A DNA stretch of 64,000 nt from Amborella trichopoda (Eukaryota > Streptophyta > Magnoliopsida > Amborellales > Amborellaceae): contig NW_006500355.1 of the NCBI RefSeq assembly GCF_000471905.2, positions 240,399-304,398 of the forward strand. Reading direction: 5' to 3'. Within the stretch, counting starts at the first letter, position 1. The number at the start of each line of letters is the position of its first letter. The notes beneath the pieces are model-generated. The model was not told the DNA's origin and did no database searches. It worked only from the letters and a program-made list of their open reading frames with translations. The position numbers and the translations under genes were made by a program. This document shows, in pieces, positions 1 to 12,500 of the stretch.

Positions 1-1432
1 TGCTCAGACTTTATAGGGATCCACCCTAATCAGGTAAGAAAACAATCACTCGAACCTTCCTATTTATTTAGACCTTTACAATGCTTTTGTTAATAACAAA
101 ATTGCACGAAAAAAAAAAGAAATGGACCTCTTGTACAAGTGGAGGGGGTCTCCAGGTTCATTTTGTAGTTAAAAAAAGGACCAAGGGTACGCTTGTCAGA
201 GCATGTGCATGTATCCTTGTTTCTTCTTTTTTATTTTTTATTTTTTTTTTAATATTTAATTTTAAATTTTTAAGTGGTATGAGGTACATTTCCCTTTATT
301 ACTAAGAGATTGTGGAGGGAACAACTATATAAGGATTGGCTTTCATTTTGTACTATGCTGCAGAAAATGAGCAATCAGGGGATGCCTTTTTGTACTGGTC
401 CCTTGTAAGTTTATCAACACTCGACCTCTTCTTCATGATAAGGAAACAATTTTTTTTTTTTAAAAAAAAAACATAAGAATTTTCTCCTTTTTTTTGGGCT
501 AATTAAAACGGCCAACCTAAACAAACTTTCTTCTCTTTTTTTTCTTTTTTCTTTTATATCAATACTTCCATTATTTTTATTCACTCCTAAAAAAAAAAAA
601 ACTCCTCATCCACAAATCATTCCTTTCTTGTTTACCCAAAATGTTATTTATATATAGACAAACAAGAAATCACATGAAATGTAGATATATACTAAGTAAA
701 TACAATTATAGCTTGTTTACGTTTCTTTTTTTCCTTTTTATTTGAACTTATGAGATTCTTAAAAGAAAAAGTGTTTGGTGAGTCAGCAAACTCAGTATTA
801 CTACATGGTCCCCCTGTAAAATATACCTTACCGCAAAAGATGTATTTTCAATCCAAAATTTTAGAGTTGGACAATCAATCTCTAATAATGATCTCAACGT
901 GGTATGTTATTTTTTTAGTTCCTTTATTCAAATTTATTTTAACTTTTAGTAGATGTAACATTTTTGGACATCCATCACATAAATGGACGGCACCGCACGG
1001 TAACAGGTTAGGTGACTGGGCGTAAAGTCTTCAAAGACAAAGGAATCCAATGATACGTTAAATATGTGTCTAATAACAGTTGGATAGATGTAACATGTCT
1101 TTCTTTCTACCGATTGCACGCATCTCTTCTTTTCAAACCTGAGGAAAATGACGCGTGTTTTCGAATGTGATGAACGTTAACTAATTACATTCATTTTTTC
1201 TTCTCTTGAAAATGTAGAAATATGGGAAGTCATGAAAACCAGTAAAGCAAAAGAGAGAAGACAAAATGGTAAAGACAGTGAAATGACATCAATTTGTAAA
1301 CCAAATGTTCAACTCTGCTTATATTAGAAGACATTTAAAATAAGCTGAGGCATCTAGAAAATCAGTACTTTTAGCTCAATTTCTCTTTTAACAAGGAAAG
1401 GATAAAGGCACGGTATGAAGTAATGACAGATG
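1..1432. other. AT-rich 5' flank without a recognisable gene
   Basis: This stretch is AT-rich with many poly-A and poly-T runs. The open frames in it are short and low in complexity, and none resembles a known protein. I see nothing in it beyond distal promoter sequence of the extensin gene. Confidence 0.5.
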
Positions 1433-1610
1433 TAGGGGTGGCAATGGTCCCCGACCCGACGGCTAGATCCATATTTGGTTATGGTGGGTTGGGTGGGGTC
1501 CAAATCGAGGCTATGTTTATGAAAATATATTTAAATAAATATTTTAATTTTTTGAGTTGGGTCCAATCGGGTCCCACATTATATTTTCGGGTCAAGTGAC
1601 CCGACCCCTA
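1433..1610. mobile_element. Small hAT-type MITE (TAGGGGTGGCAA group)
   Basis: The element starts TAGGGGTGGCAATGG and ends in a GGGTC/GACCC-rich stretch finishing CCGACCCCTA, so its ends are roughly inverted. Plant genomes carry many short non-autonomous hAT-like repeats with TAGGGGTGGCAA termini. A second member lies at 13698-14039. I could not find a clean 8-bp target duplication, so the boundaries are approximate. Confidence 0.5.
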
Positions 1611-1883
1611 AACTAATATAGATATATTTTGTGATTTAAGATTAATAATATAGGATATGGGCTCATAGGGGAAGATAAAGAAATGGAAGAGAGGCCTAGT
1701 TTAATAATGAGTAAAAGGCAGCATTAAATATTTAATGGGGCAGGTGAGGCTCCCTATGGTCCAAAACGCATCCAAAGATTCTCTCTCTAACATTATATTA
1801 AAAGAATGCAATTAAGATTTAAACATGTAATTAATAAAAGTAGTGGTTCTAGGAAGGGTCCACTTTAACGGACCCTCTCTCTC

Positions 1884-1890
1884 TATAAAG
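1884..1890 (+). promoter_or_regulatory. TATA box of the extensin gene
   Basis: TATAAAG follows a CT-rich stretch about 95 bp upstream of the first ATG of the extensin reading frame (1982). This places transcription start near 1915-1920 and gives a short 5' UTR of about 60-90 bases. Confidence 0.6.
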
Positions 1891-1981
1891 CCCAAGTTGT
1901 ATTGGGAGGGACACAAACCTGCTCCTTTGCTTCACAGGCAAAGCGAAGCTTCTTCATTAACAGTAGAAAGAGGAGGTGCTC

Positions 1982-4900
1982 ATGCTGCCAAGACCAGGCG
2001 GCCCTCCAATGGGGGTTCGTCTTTTCCCCATTGCGGTTGCGGCATGGCTTGTGGCCGTTTCTACTTCTTCTCTGGTTTCTGCCGACCCCTACATTTATGC
2101 TTCTCCTCCTCCACCTTACGAGTACAAGTCGCCGCCTCCCCCGCCTGTTGAGAGCGAGCCACCTTACCTCTACAAGTCTCCACCTCCACCTTCTCCTTCA
2201 CCACCACCGCCTTACGTCTACAATTCACCTCCTCCACCGCCTGTTAAGAAGGAACCACCTTACATTTACAATTCACCGCCACCCCCATCACCTTCTCCTC
2301 CTCCTCCATATGAGTACAAATCACCACCACCCCCATCCCCTTCTCCTCCTCCTCCATATGAGTACAAGTCACCGCCACCCCCATCTCCTTCTCCTCCTCC
2401 TCCATATGAGTACAAATCACCACCACCCCCATCACCTTCTCCTCCTCCTCCATATGAGTACAAATCACCACCACCCCCTGTTAAGACAGAACCGCCTTAC
2501 CTCTACAAATCTCCGCCTCCACCATCTCCCTCACCACCACCTCCATATTACTACAAGTCGCCTCCTCCACCACCTCCATATTACTACAAGTCACCTCCTC
2601 CACCATCTCCCTCTCCACCACCTCCATATTACTACAAGNNNNNNNNNNNNNNNNNNNNNNNNNNNNNNNNNNNNNNNNNNNNNNNNNNNNNNNNNNNNNN
2701 NNNNNNNNNNNNNNNNNNNNNNNNNNNNNNNNNNNNNNNNNNNNNNNNNNNNNNNNNNNNNNNNNNNNNNNNNNNNNNNNNNNNNNNNNNNNNNNNNNNN
2801 NNNNNNNNNNNNNNNNNNNNNNNNNNNNNNNNNNNNNNNNNNNNNNNNNNNNNNNNNNNNNNNNNNNNNNNNNNNNNNNNNNNNNNNNNNNNNNNNNNNN
2901 NNNNNNNNNNNNNNNNNNNNNNNNNNNNNNNNNNNNNNNNNNNNNNNNNNNNNNNNNNNNNNNNNNNNNNNNNNNNNNNNNNNNNNNNNNNNNNNNNNNN
3001 NNNNNNNNNNNNNNNNNNNNNNNNNNNNNNNNNNNNNNNNNNNNNNNNNNNNNNNNNNNNNNNNNNNNNNNNNNNNNNNNNNNNNNNNNNNNNNNNNNNN
3101 NNNNNNNNNNNNNNNNNNNNNNNNNNNNNNNNNNNNNNNNNNNNNNNNNNNNNNNNNNNNNNNNNNNNNNNNNNNNNNNNNNNNNNNNNNNNNNNNNNNN
3201 NNNNNNNNNNNNNNNNNNNNNNNNNNNNNNNNNNNNNNNNNNNNNNNNNNNNNNNNNNNNNNNNNNNNNNNNNNNNNNNNNNNNNNNNNNNNNNNNNNNN
3301 NNNNNNNNNNNNNNNNNNNNNNNNNNNNNNNNNNNNNNNNNNNNNNNNNNNNNNNNNNNNNNNNNNNNNNNNNNNNNNNNNNNNNNNNNNNNNNNNNNNN
3401 NNNNNNNNNNNNNNNNNNNNNNNNNNNNNNNNNNNNNNNNNNNNNNNNNNNNNNNNNNNNNNNNNNNNNNNNNNNNNNNNNNNNNNNNNNNNNNNNNNNN
3501 NNNNNNNNNNNNNNNNNNNNNNNNNNNNNNNNNNNNNNNNNNNNNNNNNNNNNNNNNNNNNNNNNNNNNNNNNNNNNNNNNNNNNNNNNNNNNNNNNNNN
3601 NNNNNNNNNNNNNNNNNNNNNNNNNNNNNNNNNNNNNNTCCACCACCTCCATATTACTACAAGTCCCCTCCACCACCTGTGAAGACAGAGCCACCTTACT
3701 ACTACAAGTCTCCTCCACCACCCTCCCCATCTCCACCACCTCCCTACTACTACAAATCACCACCACCACCCTCTCCTTATCCTCCACCTCCTTACTACTA
3801 CAAATCACCTCCACCACCTCCGGTTAAGACAGAACCGCCGTACTACTACAAATCTCCACCTCCACCATCTCCTTCGCCACCAACCCCTTACTACTACAAG
3901 TCACCACCTCCACCACCTCCTTACTACTACAAATCACCACCACCGCCACCAGTGAAGACGGAGCCACCTTACTACTACAAATCTCCTCCACCACCGTCTC
4001 CCTCTCCACCTCCACCATACTACTACAAATCCCCACCTCCACCATCTCCCTCTCCTCCACCTCCTTACTACTACAAGTCTCCCCCACCACCCCCAGTAAA
4101 GACAGAACCACCATACTACTACAAGTCGCCACCACCACCAGTGAAGGCGCCGCCTGCTCCATACTACTACAAGTCGCCACCACCACCAGTGAAGGCGCCG
4201 CCCGCTCCATACTACTACAAGTCGCCACCACCACCGTCGTATCCTCACTATCGCTATCCGTTGCTAGTGGTTGTTGGAAAAGTGTATTGCTATAGGTGCT
4301 ACGATTGGCGATACCCCAACAAATCTCACGACAAGAAACATCTCAAGGGTACGTGATTGATGTTTTTCTTATTTATATTATGTGTGGCCTAACTAAAAGA
4401 TTTACTTGTGTTTTAGAACTGTGTTTGCTAGTAAGATAATTTATTTGATATGTTTAGTGGGAAAAATGATTCTTATGCATTTCGTTCCATAAGTGTGAAC
4501 AAATGGTTTTTTTTATTTTTGGGGTGGGGTCTTACTTTATGAACATGGGTGCAAGTGTGAGTATAAATTCATTATCTTTTGTTTTCAGGTGCCATAGTGG
4601 AGGTTAGCTGTGATGCTGATGGAAAGAAGGTGATGGTGTATGGAGTCACAAAGAATAATGGCAAATTCAGGGTAAATGTTGAAGGATTTGATTATGAGAA
4701 ATGGGGAGGTGCAAAGGCTTGCAAGGCCAAGCTTTACAAGGCCCCTAAAGGTTCCCTTTGCTCCATCCCCACTGATCTCCACGATGGAAAGAAGGGAGCA
4801 TCTCTCAAAGTGAAATCAAAGTCTCATGAGGAGATAGTGCTCAAGGCAAAGCCATTTGCTTATGCGCCCAAGACCCCCTACCACGAGTGCTACAAACCCA

Positions 4901-6096
4901 AGCCCAAGCCCATTTACCACTACCCCTCTCCTCCCCCTCCAACCCCCACTTACTACTACAAGTCCCCACCACCTCCACTCACCCACGTATTATTACAAGT
5001 CACCGCCACCTCCATCTCCCACTTATTATTACAAATCACCACCACCTCCAACACCCGTTTACTCTTACAAATCCCCACCCCCTCCAACACCCAAGTACTA
5101 CTACAAATCCCCTCCTCCCCCACCTGCTGAACCCAAGTACTACTACAAATCTCCACCACCACCAACACCCACTTACTACTACAAGTCTCCACCGCCACCA
5201 ACACCCACTTACTACTACAAATCTCCACCACCACCAACACCCACGTACTACTACAAGTCTCCACCGCCACCAACACCCACTTACTACTACAAATCTCCGC
5301 CACCACCAACACCCACTTACTACTACAAGTCTCCACCGCCACCAACACCCACTTACTACTACAAATCTCCACCACCACCAACACCCACTTACTACTACAA
5401 GTCTCCACCGCCTCCCACACCCACTTACTATTACCAGTCCCCGCCTCCACCATCGCCACCTCCGCCAAGTGAACCCAAATACTACTACAAGTCACCACCC
5501 CCTCCTTCGCCAAAGTACTACTACAAGTCTCCGCCTCCTCCAGCTGAACCCAAATATTACTACAAATCTCCCCCTCCACCGTCACCATCGCCCCCTCCAC
5601 CATACTACTATAAGTCCCCACCACCACCATCACCATCGCCGCCACCTCCTTACTACTATAAGTCCCCACCACCGCCTTCACCATCGCCACCACCTCCTTA
5701 CTACTATAACTCCCCACCACCACCTGTGGCAACCAAACCCATATACTACTACAAATCACCACCTCCTCCATCGCCGTCTCCTCCGCCTCCCTATTACTAC
5801 AACTCCCCACCTCCACCATCGCCATCTCCTCCACCTCCTTACTACTACGTGTCCCCACCTCCCCCATCTCCCTCACCCCCACCTCCATACCTCTACAAGT
5901 CCCCACCACCCCCAGAGCCATCTCCTCCACCTCCCTACCACTACATATCCCCACCCCACCATCACCATCTCCTCCACCCCCCTACCACTACATATCCCCA
6001 CCACCCCCTTCACCATCTCCTCCACCAACCTACTACTACAGCTCCCCACCCCCTCCATACCTCTACAGCTCTCCCCCACCTCCCCCTGTCTACTAA
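1982..6096 (+). CDS. Extensin / PAC (Pollen Ole e 1-like) chimeric cell-wall glycoprotein
   Basis: Exon 1 runs 1982-4348 (interrupted by a gap) and exon 2 runs 4589-6096, with a phase-1 intron (GTACGT...TTTTCAG). The start is ATG 1982, or ATG 2009, which has G at +4. Either way a hydrophobic signal peptide ending near LVSA precedes the repeats. The N-terminal repeats are SPPPPSPSPPPPYYYK types with YxYK motifs, which in extensins allow tyrosine crosslinking; the prolines would be hydroxylated and glycosylated. A globular domain follows (codons 4264-4900), starting VVVGKVYCYRC. It has six cysteines and matches the PAC/Ole e 1 pattern. The C-terminal block repeats PTPTYYYKSPPPP and ends PPPPVY. 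An apparent +1 base near 4978 and a -1 base near 5955 put 4979-5955 in another frame, and the frame is restored before stop TAA 6094-6096. The product should be secreted to the wall. Confidence 0.85.
2639..3638. other. Assembly gap of exactly 1000 N inside the extensin repeats
   Basis: The gap is flanked on both sides by PPPPYYYK repeats. The upstream reading frame enters at phase 0, but the downstream frame begins at 3640, which is 2 (mod 3) from the start codon. The N count is therefore not the true length. The repeat number of this protein is unknown. Confidence 0.97.
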
Positions 6097-6126
6097 GCCC
6101 GAAACCTCCACAACAAACTCCGTCAG

Positions 6127-6214
6127 GTAAATTTTCCGATAACCGTGGTTGCATTGTTGGATTTGAATCTTAATATCACATTGGTGCCTAAGTCATTTTT
6201 GTTTTCCCTTGCAG
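6127..6214 (+). other. Intron in the 3' UTR of the extensin gene
   Basis: Thirty bases after the stop codon there is a consensus donor (GTCAG|GTAAAT) and 88 bp later a strong acceptor (CCCTTGCAG). The spacing and the pyrimidine tract fit a short plant intron. Introns in the 3' UTR are known from other plant extensin genes. RNA evidence would settle it. Confidence 0.65.
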
Positions 6215-6549
6215 GTTTTAATTCGTTTAGTGCAATAATGAGATCCTCTAGAATGTGGTGGTCATCTTATGGAAATAAAGGCTCACACGATGAAAATCTT
6301 ATGTGTTTTGAATTGGGGTGCAGAGGATTTCTCGAGAGTTCGGTAGTTGTCATCTTGCACATTTTGCTTGTAATTTATTGTAAGAGTGAGATTATTGGTT
6401 CCCATAGAAAAGTCAAACTGGGGTAAAAGGTGGGCTACCCGGCCAGCCAATGTCTTGCTCATTGTATGTTTGTTACATATGTAAGCCTATTCGTTTTCGG
6501 GCATTTGTTTGATTGAGAGCTTCTTTGTTTTATGTGCTCACACATTTTC

Positions 6550-6555
6550 AATAAA
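6550..6555 (+). terminator. Polyadenylation signal of the extensin gene
   Basis: AATAAA occurs about 450 bases after the stop codon and is preceded by TGTTTT and TTGTTT-rich sequence of the kind seen as plant far-upstream elements. Cleavage would be expected at about 6570-6590. Confidence 0.5.
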
Positions 6556-6599
6556 AGCAAGATTTTTGCATCTCATTCTCTCTCACACTTTTGTTTTCA

Positions 6600-9500
6600 C
6601 TTTTCATCATATGCTTTGCCTTCCTCAATAGTCAAAACGGTAAATATCAAATACATTTTGCAGCAATTTGCTTGTGTCAATGTGGTCCCACGCTAGCATG
6701 TGACTCTCTCTCCTTTCCATCTTATAAAGTTAGGGTGTAGTGTATGGAGAGAAATTTCCATTTTTGTTTAAGAAATTACCAAAAGGAAAAGGACTCACAT
6801 GCGTGGCATCTTTTCCTTATCTTGAAAACCCATTAGTTGAGCTTTTGAAATGAAAAAACCTCCTCAGCCATTTGCGTGTAGGTTATCTTTGGTACAAAGA
6901 AGTCACAATTGCAGTTAGCAATAAGATGTCGGCTTAAAGTGTGTCATTGAGTTCAATTTTATTTTATTTTTAAATTTTGAGTTTAGTTAAGAACACACTA
7001 ACAACCCCCAATCCCATTTTTAAATACGATGGACAAGAGCGTTTGACCTCCTTATATTAAAAACCACAATATTTGTATAAAAGGATGAGCACCTATTTTC
7101 ACCTGTGACATGGCTATCAGCACATCCAAATAGGTCTTGTGGCCAACAATACGTAGAGTAATCAAATTTCAAAAATGCGCCTTCCTATCTCCCTCGTCTG
7201 CTTTTGGCGTTTAAGGTTAAGCAATAGGTTTCATGCAGGATGGACTATATTTGTACAATTTACGATCTAGAGGTATAAAACATTCATCTTAAAGATGGAT
7301 GCAAATAGGTGGTCCATGTAAAAACAATTGTATCTAACCATCCAAATATTTTTTTAATATAATTAGCATTTTTAGTTTTTAAAAATTATATATTTATTTA
7401 TATTTATGATCTTTATATTAAATATTATATTATCTCTAAAAATTAGGATCAAGTTATAATTAAAAAATATATTTATCACCAAGCCAACATTTGTACATGT
7501 ACAAGCTTGCCTGCATGCTAACCGCCTCCTAAGCAATAATAGTAGAATTTCAAATGATTGGTGGATTGAGAGTTATGATCATATTAACGAATTACCTTCG
7601 ATATAAAGATTTTGACGGGCGATAATATAGGCGCAATAGGAGGCTTCTATTCCCATTGACAGTTTCAAAAACCACTAACTAATCTAAAATTGATAGGGCC
7701 AGTCATCCACACCGAATTACCGAAAAAAAAAAAATGCTGGAATACCATAGTAAATGACTTGGTACTTTTCAGGAAGATATAAAGTGTGTGTCATTTTTAT
7801 TTTTATCTATTTATTTGGTCACCTGGTTAAGGATGTTAAATTCCTAAAATTTGGGCCCTAAATAGCCCTTTCTTAGTCATGTTGGAAAATCAATGAGAAC
7901 ATATGAAGGCTGGTGGCTAAGGAAAAGTCATTTTGGTATTGCTTTCTTAAATGCTTTGGATGCTCTTTAAAGTTGAGGCCACATGTCCTAATGCAACCTG
8001 GAAAGTCCCTGCTAAGACAAAAGCATATCTAAACAATACCTAAAGGCAACCTAATTATGAGAGGAATAAAAAGTAGCAAATGTATGTTATGTACATAGGA
8101 CGAGAGACATGTGGTCCACATCCATCCTCCTTTCTTTTTTAGGGATAGGGTGGTCCAACCCCCTCCTCAGTACGATGTATCTGGTCCATCATCCACATCT
8201 CTTTACGGTTTCAAATGTAAGTAAATCCTGATGTTATCATGCTCTTTCTTTTTTTTTCTTTTTTTTTTTTCTGAATGTCTAGGATAAACGGGTAAGCTTT
8301 CTAGATGACTATGTGTAATATTTGTGATTTTTGTGTATATGAAGACATCCAACTGCCAGGTCAATATTGGATGGTTGAAAATGAGCTAGCAACATTCGTT
8401 ATAATGTTATAAATACTGTAAGTGCCAATTTTGTGACATTGTTTTTGTTTTATCAGACAACTATAGATCTCCAAATACAGTATATGTGTTTGTTGGGCCA
8501 CACAGAGATTTTCTCATTATAGAGTACCATAATAGGATCATAATCAACATTTAAAGCATAAGTTATGATTTATGGATAGATCACATTGGTATGGTACCTT
8601 GCCCCAACTATGAGTTCTTTAGCACAATTTGAAAGGTGCAGTTTATATAAAGTTACTTATAGAAGTAAATTTGTGATGTTCAACAACATTTATTTTAATT
8701 AAACGGTATACATTTCATACATCTCGTAAAACAATATAAAAAAAGTAATGGATCTTTTAAGATAGCGTCAAATTTATAATGTTAAAATAAAATAAACGAC
8801 GTACATATAATGCAACCCCACCTCTAATTGCAACCTTGTGTAAACATTTTTCAAATTTTTATTTTTTATATTTGAAAAAAAGAGGTTATTAGTGAATTAT
8901 TGGTCTAACCTTTTCCAAAGCCTACTGTAGGGAGTCCGTACCAAATCCGTTGTATTAACTTTGCTTGTGTGGGTAAGAGAAAAGGGTCGGCATCCTTTCG
9001 ATTAAAGCAAAAAAAAAAAAAAAAGGTGGTGTCTTTGAATATATATTTTATGGGGAGAATCATTCCAAAGCATATGCATTGGTCAAGCAGGGACTATAAT
9101 TATTGCTGAGACCTACACACTTTAATAACCTCGACCTATTAAAGTGAAATATAGGGATTAGAGTTTAGGGTTTAATAATTATCTGCTTTAATAAACAAAA
9201 CAATCATGAAAGATAAAAAACATTATCATGAAGTCACATAGATTTGGATATAAAATTATTTGATTCACTGATTGATTGACAAGGAACTATGACCATACAC
9301 AGAAGGGTGATTGAGACAACCTAGAATGAGAAGAATAGACAGCGTGTTAGAGAGCCTAGGGGTTGAGCATTCAATTCTTCTTTGAGTGTGGACCTATCTC
9401 ATCTCTAACACCAACTAATCTTCTAAGCATGGGGCACCAGTGAGATGCAAAAATCCTTAAAAAAAAAGAAAAAAGCGAAAAGAACATGTGCTCTCGCGGG

Positions 9501-12500
9501 ATCCTATCATGCAAGCAATCCCCCATAAACATTATATCTTGGAGTATTTTTAGGACCTTGAATTTTGGGATGTTACTTTCTCAACTGATTGATCAAATTC
9601 TTGAAAATGAGAAGGACACGTGTGTGGCCATTAAAAGCTTTATGAGTGTTTGTAAAAATAAAATATATAGTGGAATATGAACTTAGTGGGAGTGTGGTCC
9701 CTTGATGTTTGCTAACATTGGACTGCGCTTGACATGCTAGGTCGGTCTGGTTGGAGAAAACCCATGTGACATGAGTTCAGATAAACAAACTGATGAGGTT
9801 TGTATGGTTTATCCCTTGATGAGGTCGGAGTATGCCCAGATGAGTGAGCTGAGGGACTGTATGATCTTTGTGTGTGATGGAGATCTTTAGCGACAGGGCT
9901 AAAACCTCATCATTTGTACCATCACACGGTATGCACATCGATAGTTGCGTTCGAAAAAGCGTATCACCTTTCAGGATGAAGCATGTTCATGTGCGAGTAA
10001 TACCCCCTATGCTCCATCGAGCTATGGATTACATCAAGTAAGTATGAACTTGGTTTTGTCTCAAGGGGGACATGAAATCTATATACTGGGACAGCGACCG
10101 CGACCCTTTGCTCATTTGCTAGACTTTGGTGATCCATTAATGATCCTATGTATAGATTGTGGGTCATGGGCAATGTTCAGTCGATGTTAGAAAAGATACG
10201 TGGTTCGTAGTTCGCGGTTGGACATGGAGTGCCCTAGTGGATATTTGTTCTTAGATCATATGGATCATTTTCCCATCAAAGTATTTAATTTTGTTTATTT
10301 TACTAATATTTGATTTTTAAAATTGTTATTTTAATTTTTTTGATTCTATGGATATTTTATTTATCAAATTTGGATTTATAAAAATAGATTTATGGATTTT
10401 ATAATGATTTAAATATTCAAATAATAATTTTGTGTATTTCTAAAAATATAAAAATAGTATAATTACGTAGAAGGCCCAATAGGTCTTTTATCCCACCATT
10501 CCATATTGGGTGGGGCCCATTATATGCCACTATGGGTGGCACGCCCCACTTAGAGAAAACTTATAATTTTGTGGCCATGCTTTGAAGTTTGAGAGATGAG
10601 TTTGTGTTGCTTTAGAAAATTTTAAGCCTTGAGAAAATTTAAATGATATTTTGGTATGTATGAGAAGGCTTATGCATAAAATAAAAAAGGATAATACTAT
10701 GATATATTAATTTTTTATTTGAATTAATTGATGAAAAAATGGTTTAGAAAGTGGGGGATAATAGTCTAACATTTTCTATAGGATGTTGATGGCCCATCTA
10801 TGGAATAGAAAACTCATATCTCTCACCGAACAGGTCACCCAAGATCAATGATATATATTCAATCTCACATGACTGACAAGTCAAGCTAAGGAAAACCCTA
10901 ATCTTGTTCAAAGCACTATAAAAATAAATTAATCTCTACCCAAATCTCTGCACCTTATCTCTTACACATAGTTTATATCTTTCTCTTCCTTAACTTATCA
11001 AAGGGGGCATGCCTCACTTACAATATCTCTCTCTCAAATAGAAACTCTCTCTCTTGAAGCCCTAAAGGTGGCACCCCCCACTCTTTCTCATCTTATGGTT
11101 CTCTCTCATGGTGTCTCTCTTGATCTCTAATCTATCTTTGGGGTTTAGAGTTTAGACTATAGGGTTGGTAGAAAAGAGAAGTATCACTCTCAAACTAAGT
11201 TGTTAAGGGGATTCACCTAAGGTTGGAGTTTTGTAATAAAAAAGGTGTTCATGTTCCATTTGTGCGACTTGTCCAAACTTGCTTTCTTAATTGAGATTGA
11301 AGGTTGGCCATTAGATCCCGCATCATCGAAAGGTGGTGATTTGGTGTGAGGTGTAAGATACTTGGTTCAAGTAATTTCTGACACCCTCATTTGTTTATTC
11401 TATATTTATTTATTACATCTTTTATTATCAAGCATAGATTATGTCTTTTCTTTGTTTTTGAAAGAAATGTTTTGTAAAATGACTATTTATGAGTGATTTA
11501 GGCCGTGAAGAAAAGAAAAAGAACGGAAAAAGAAAGGAAAAATAATAATTATATACTTCGGCTAGATCACATAGAGTCTTTCTTTCAATAACCTCATAAA
11601 CCACCATGGATCAAATTGTAAAAATAAAATAAAATAAATAAATAACACTCTATATATATGTCTAGAAGAGAAACCCTCTTAAGATTGAATAGAGAGGATG
11701 GTCAATTTAAGTGCTTTGAAACTTAAAATCTAATATATTTTTTCTTAAGATACTCATGTAGATCTCAAATTTTCATACTGAAAAAATCCTCCTCAGTTTT
11801 TATACGAACGATTAAGCATACAATGTGATCCCACGGAGACAAGAAATGGGACAATTGGCATTTGACAAAACAATGGGTGGGACAAGGAGACCAATAGAAG
11901 AATAACTCATGGCTCATATTTGTTAGAACTAACACTACGCTCATTACCTGCTCCTTCCATATTTTGTACCATCAAAACTTATGGGGTCCCAAGAGCTGGC
12001 AAAGTGCAAGAAATGGAACTTTCTTTTTGGCCTTTTATCTTATTTTTTAACATAGTGTATTGCCTTCACCTCCACGTCTCTCTCCCTCCTTTCCCCCGGT
12101 TTTTTACATAAAATTAGACTACAAAGTTAGACAAAAAAAAAAAAAAGACAAAAATCATTTCTACTTCAAATATTTTCTTCTAAAACTTAAATCATATCTA
12201 AGAATTTGCCACGTGTACGATCAATCATTACTTTTAGTATTACTATTAGTATTTTACGCCATTATGAAAAAAAAAAAATCAAATCGTTCGTAATTGGATT
12301 TACAGCTAGCAACTCTTATTTCTTTCCTCGCTCGTTCATCTCTTTTTATTCTGATCTAGAGAGAGATTCATGTATAGGTGTAAAGATGGTAGAGTATCAG
12401 TTGTACTCAGAAATGACGCCAATGCTAACAAGTAATTAACAGGCATTTCCATATGCAGAATAGATAAAAAATACACCTAGTCTATTAGAATTGAAGAAAT

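Noticed and set aside
4956-5954. Long open frame on the minus strand across the extensin repeats, and similar ones at 2591-3817 and 3824-4248
   Set aside because: They are mirror images of proline/tyrosine codon repeats, without a start context, domain or splice logic.
1982-6096. Two separate extensin genes, one on each side of the PAC domain
   Set aside because: A clean phase-1 intron joins exon 1 to exon 2 inside one six-cysteine domain. There is no promoter or polyadenylation signal between them, and one signal peptide serves the whole protein.
9945-10190. Overlapping open frames on both strands as a possible small gene
   Set aside because: Neither product resembles a known protein, and no gene signals are present. 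They probably arise by chance in a GC-richer patch.
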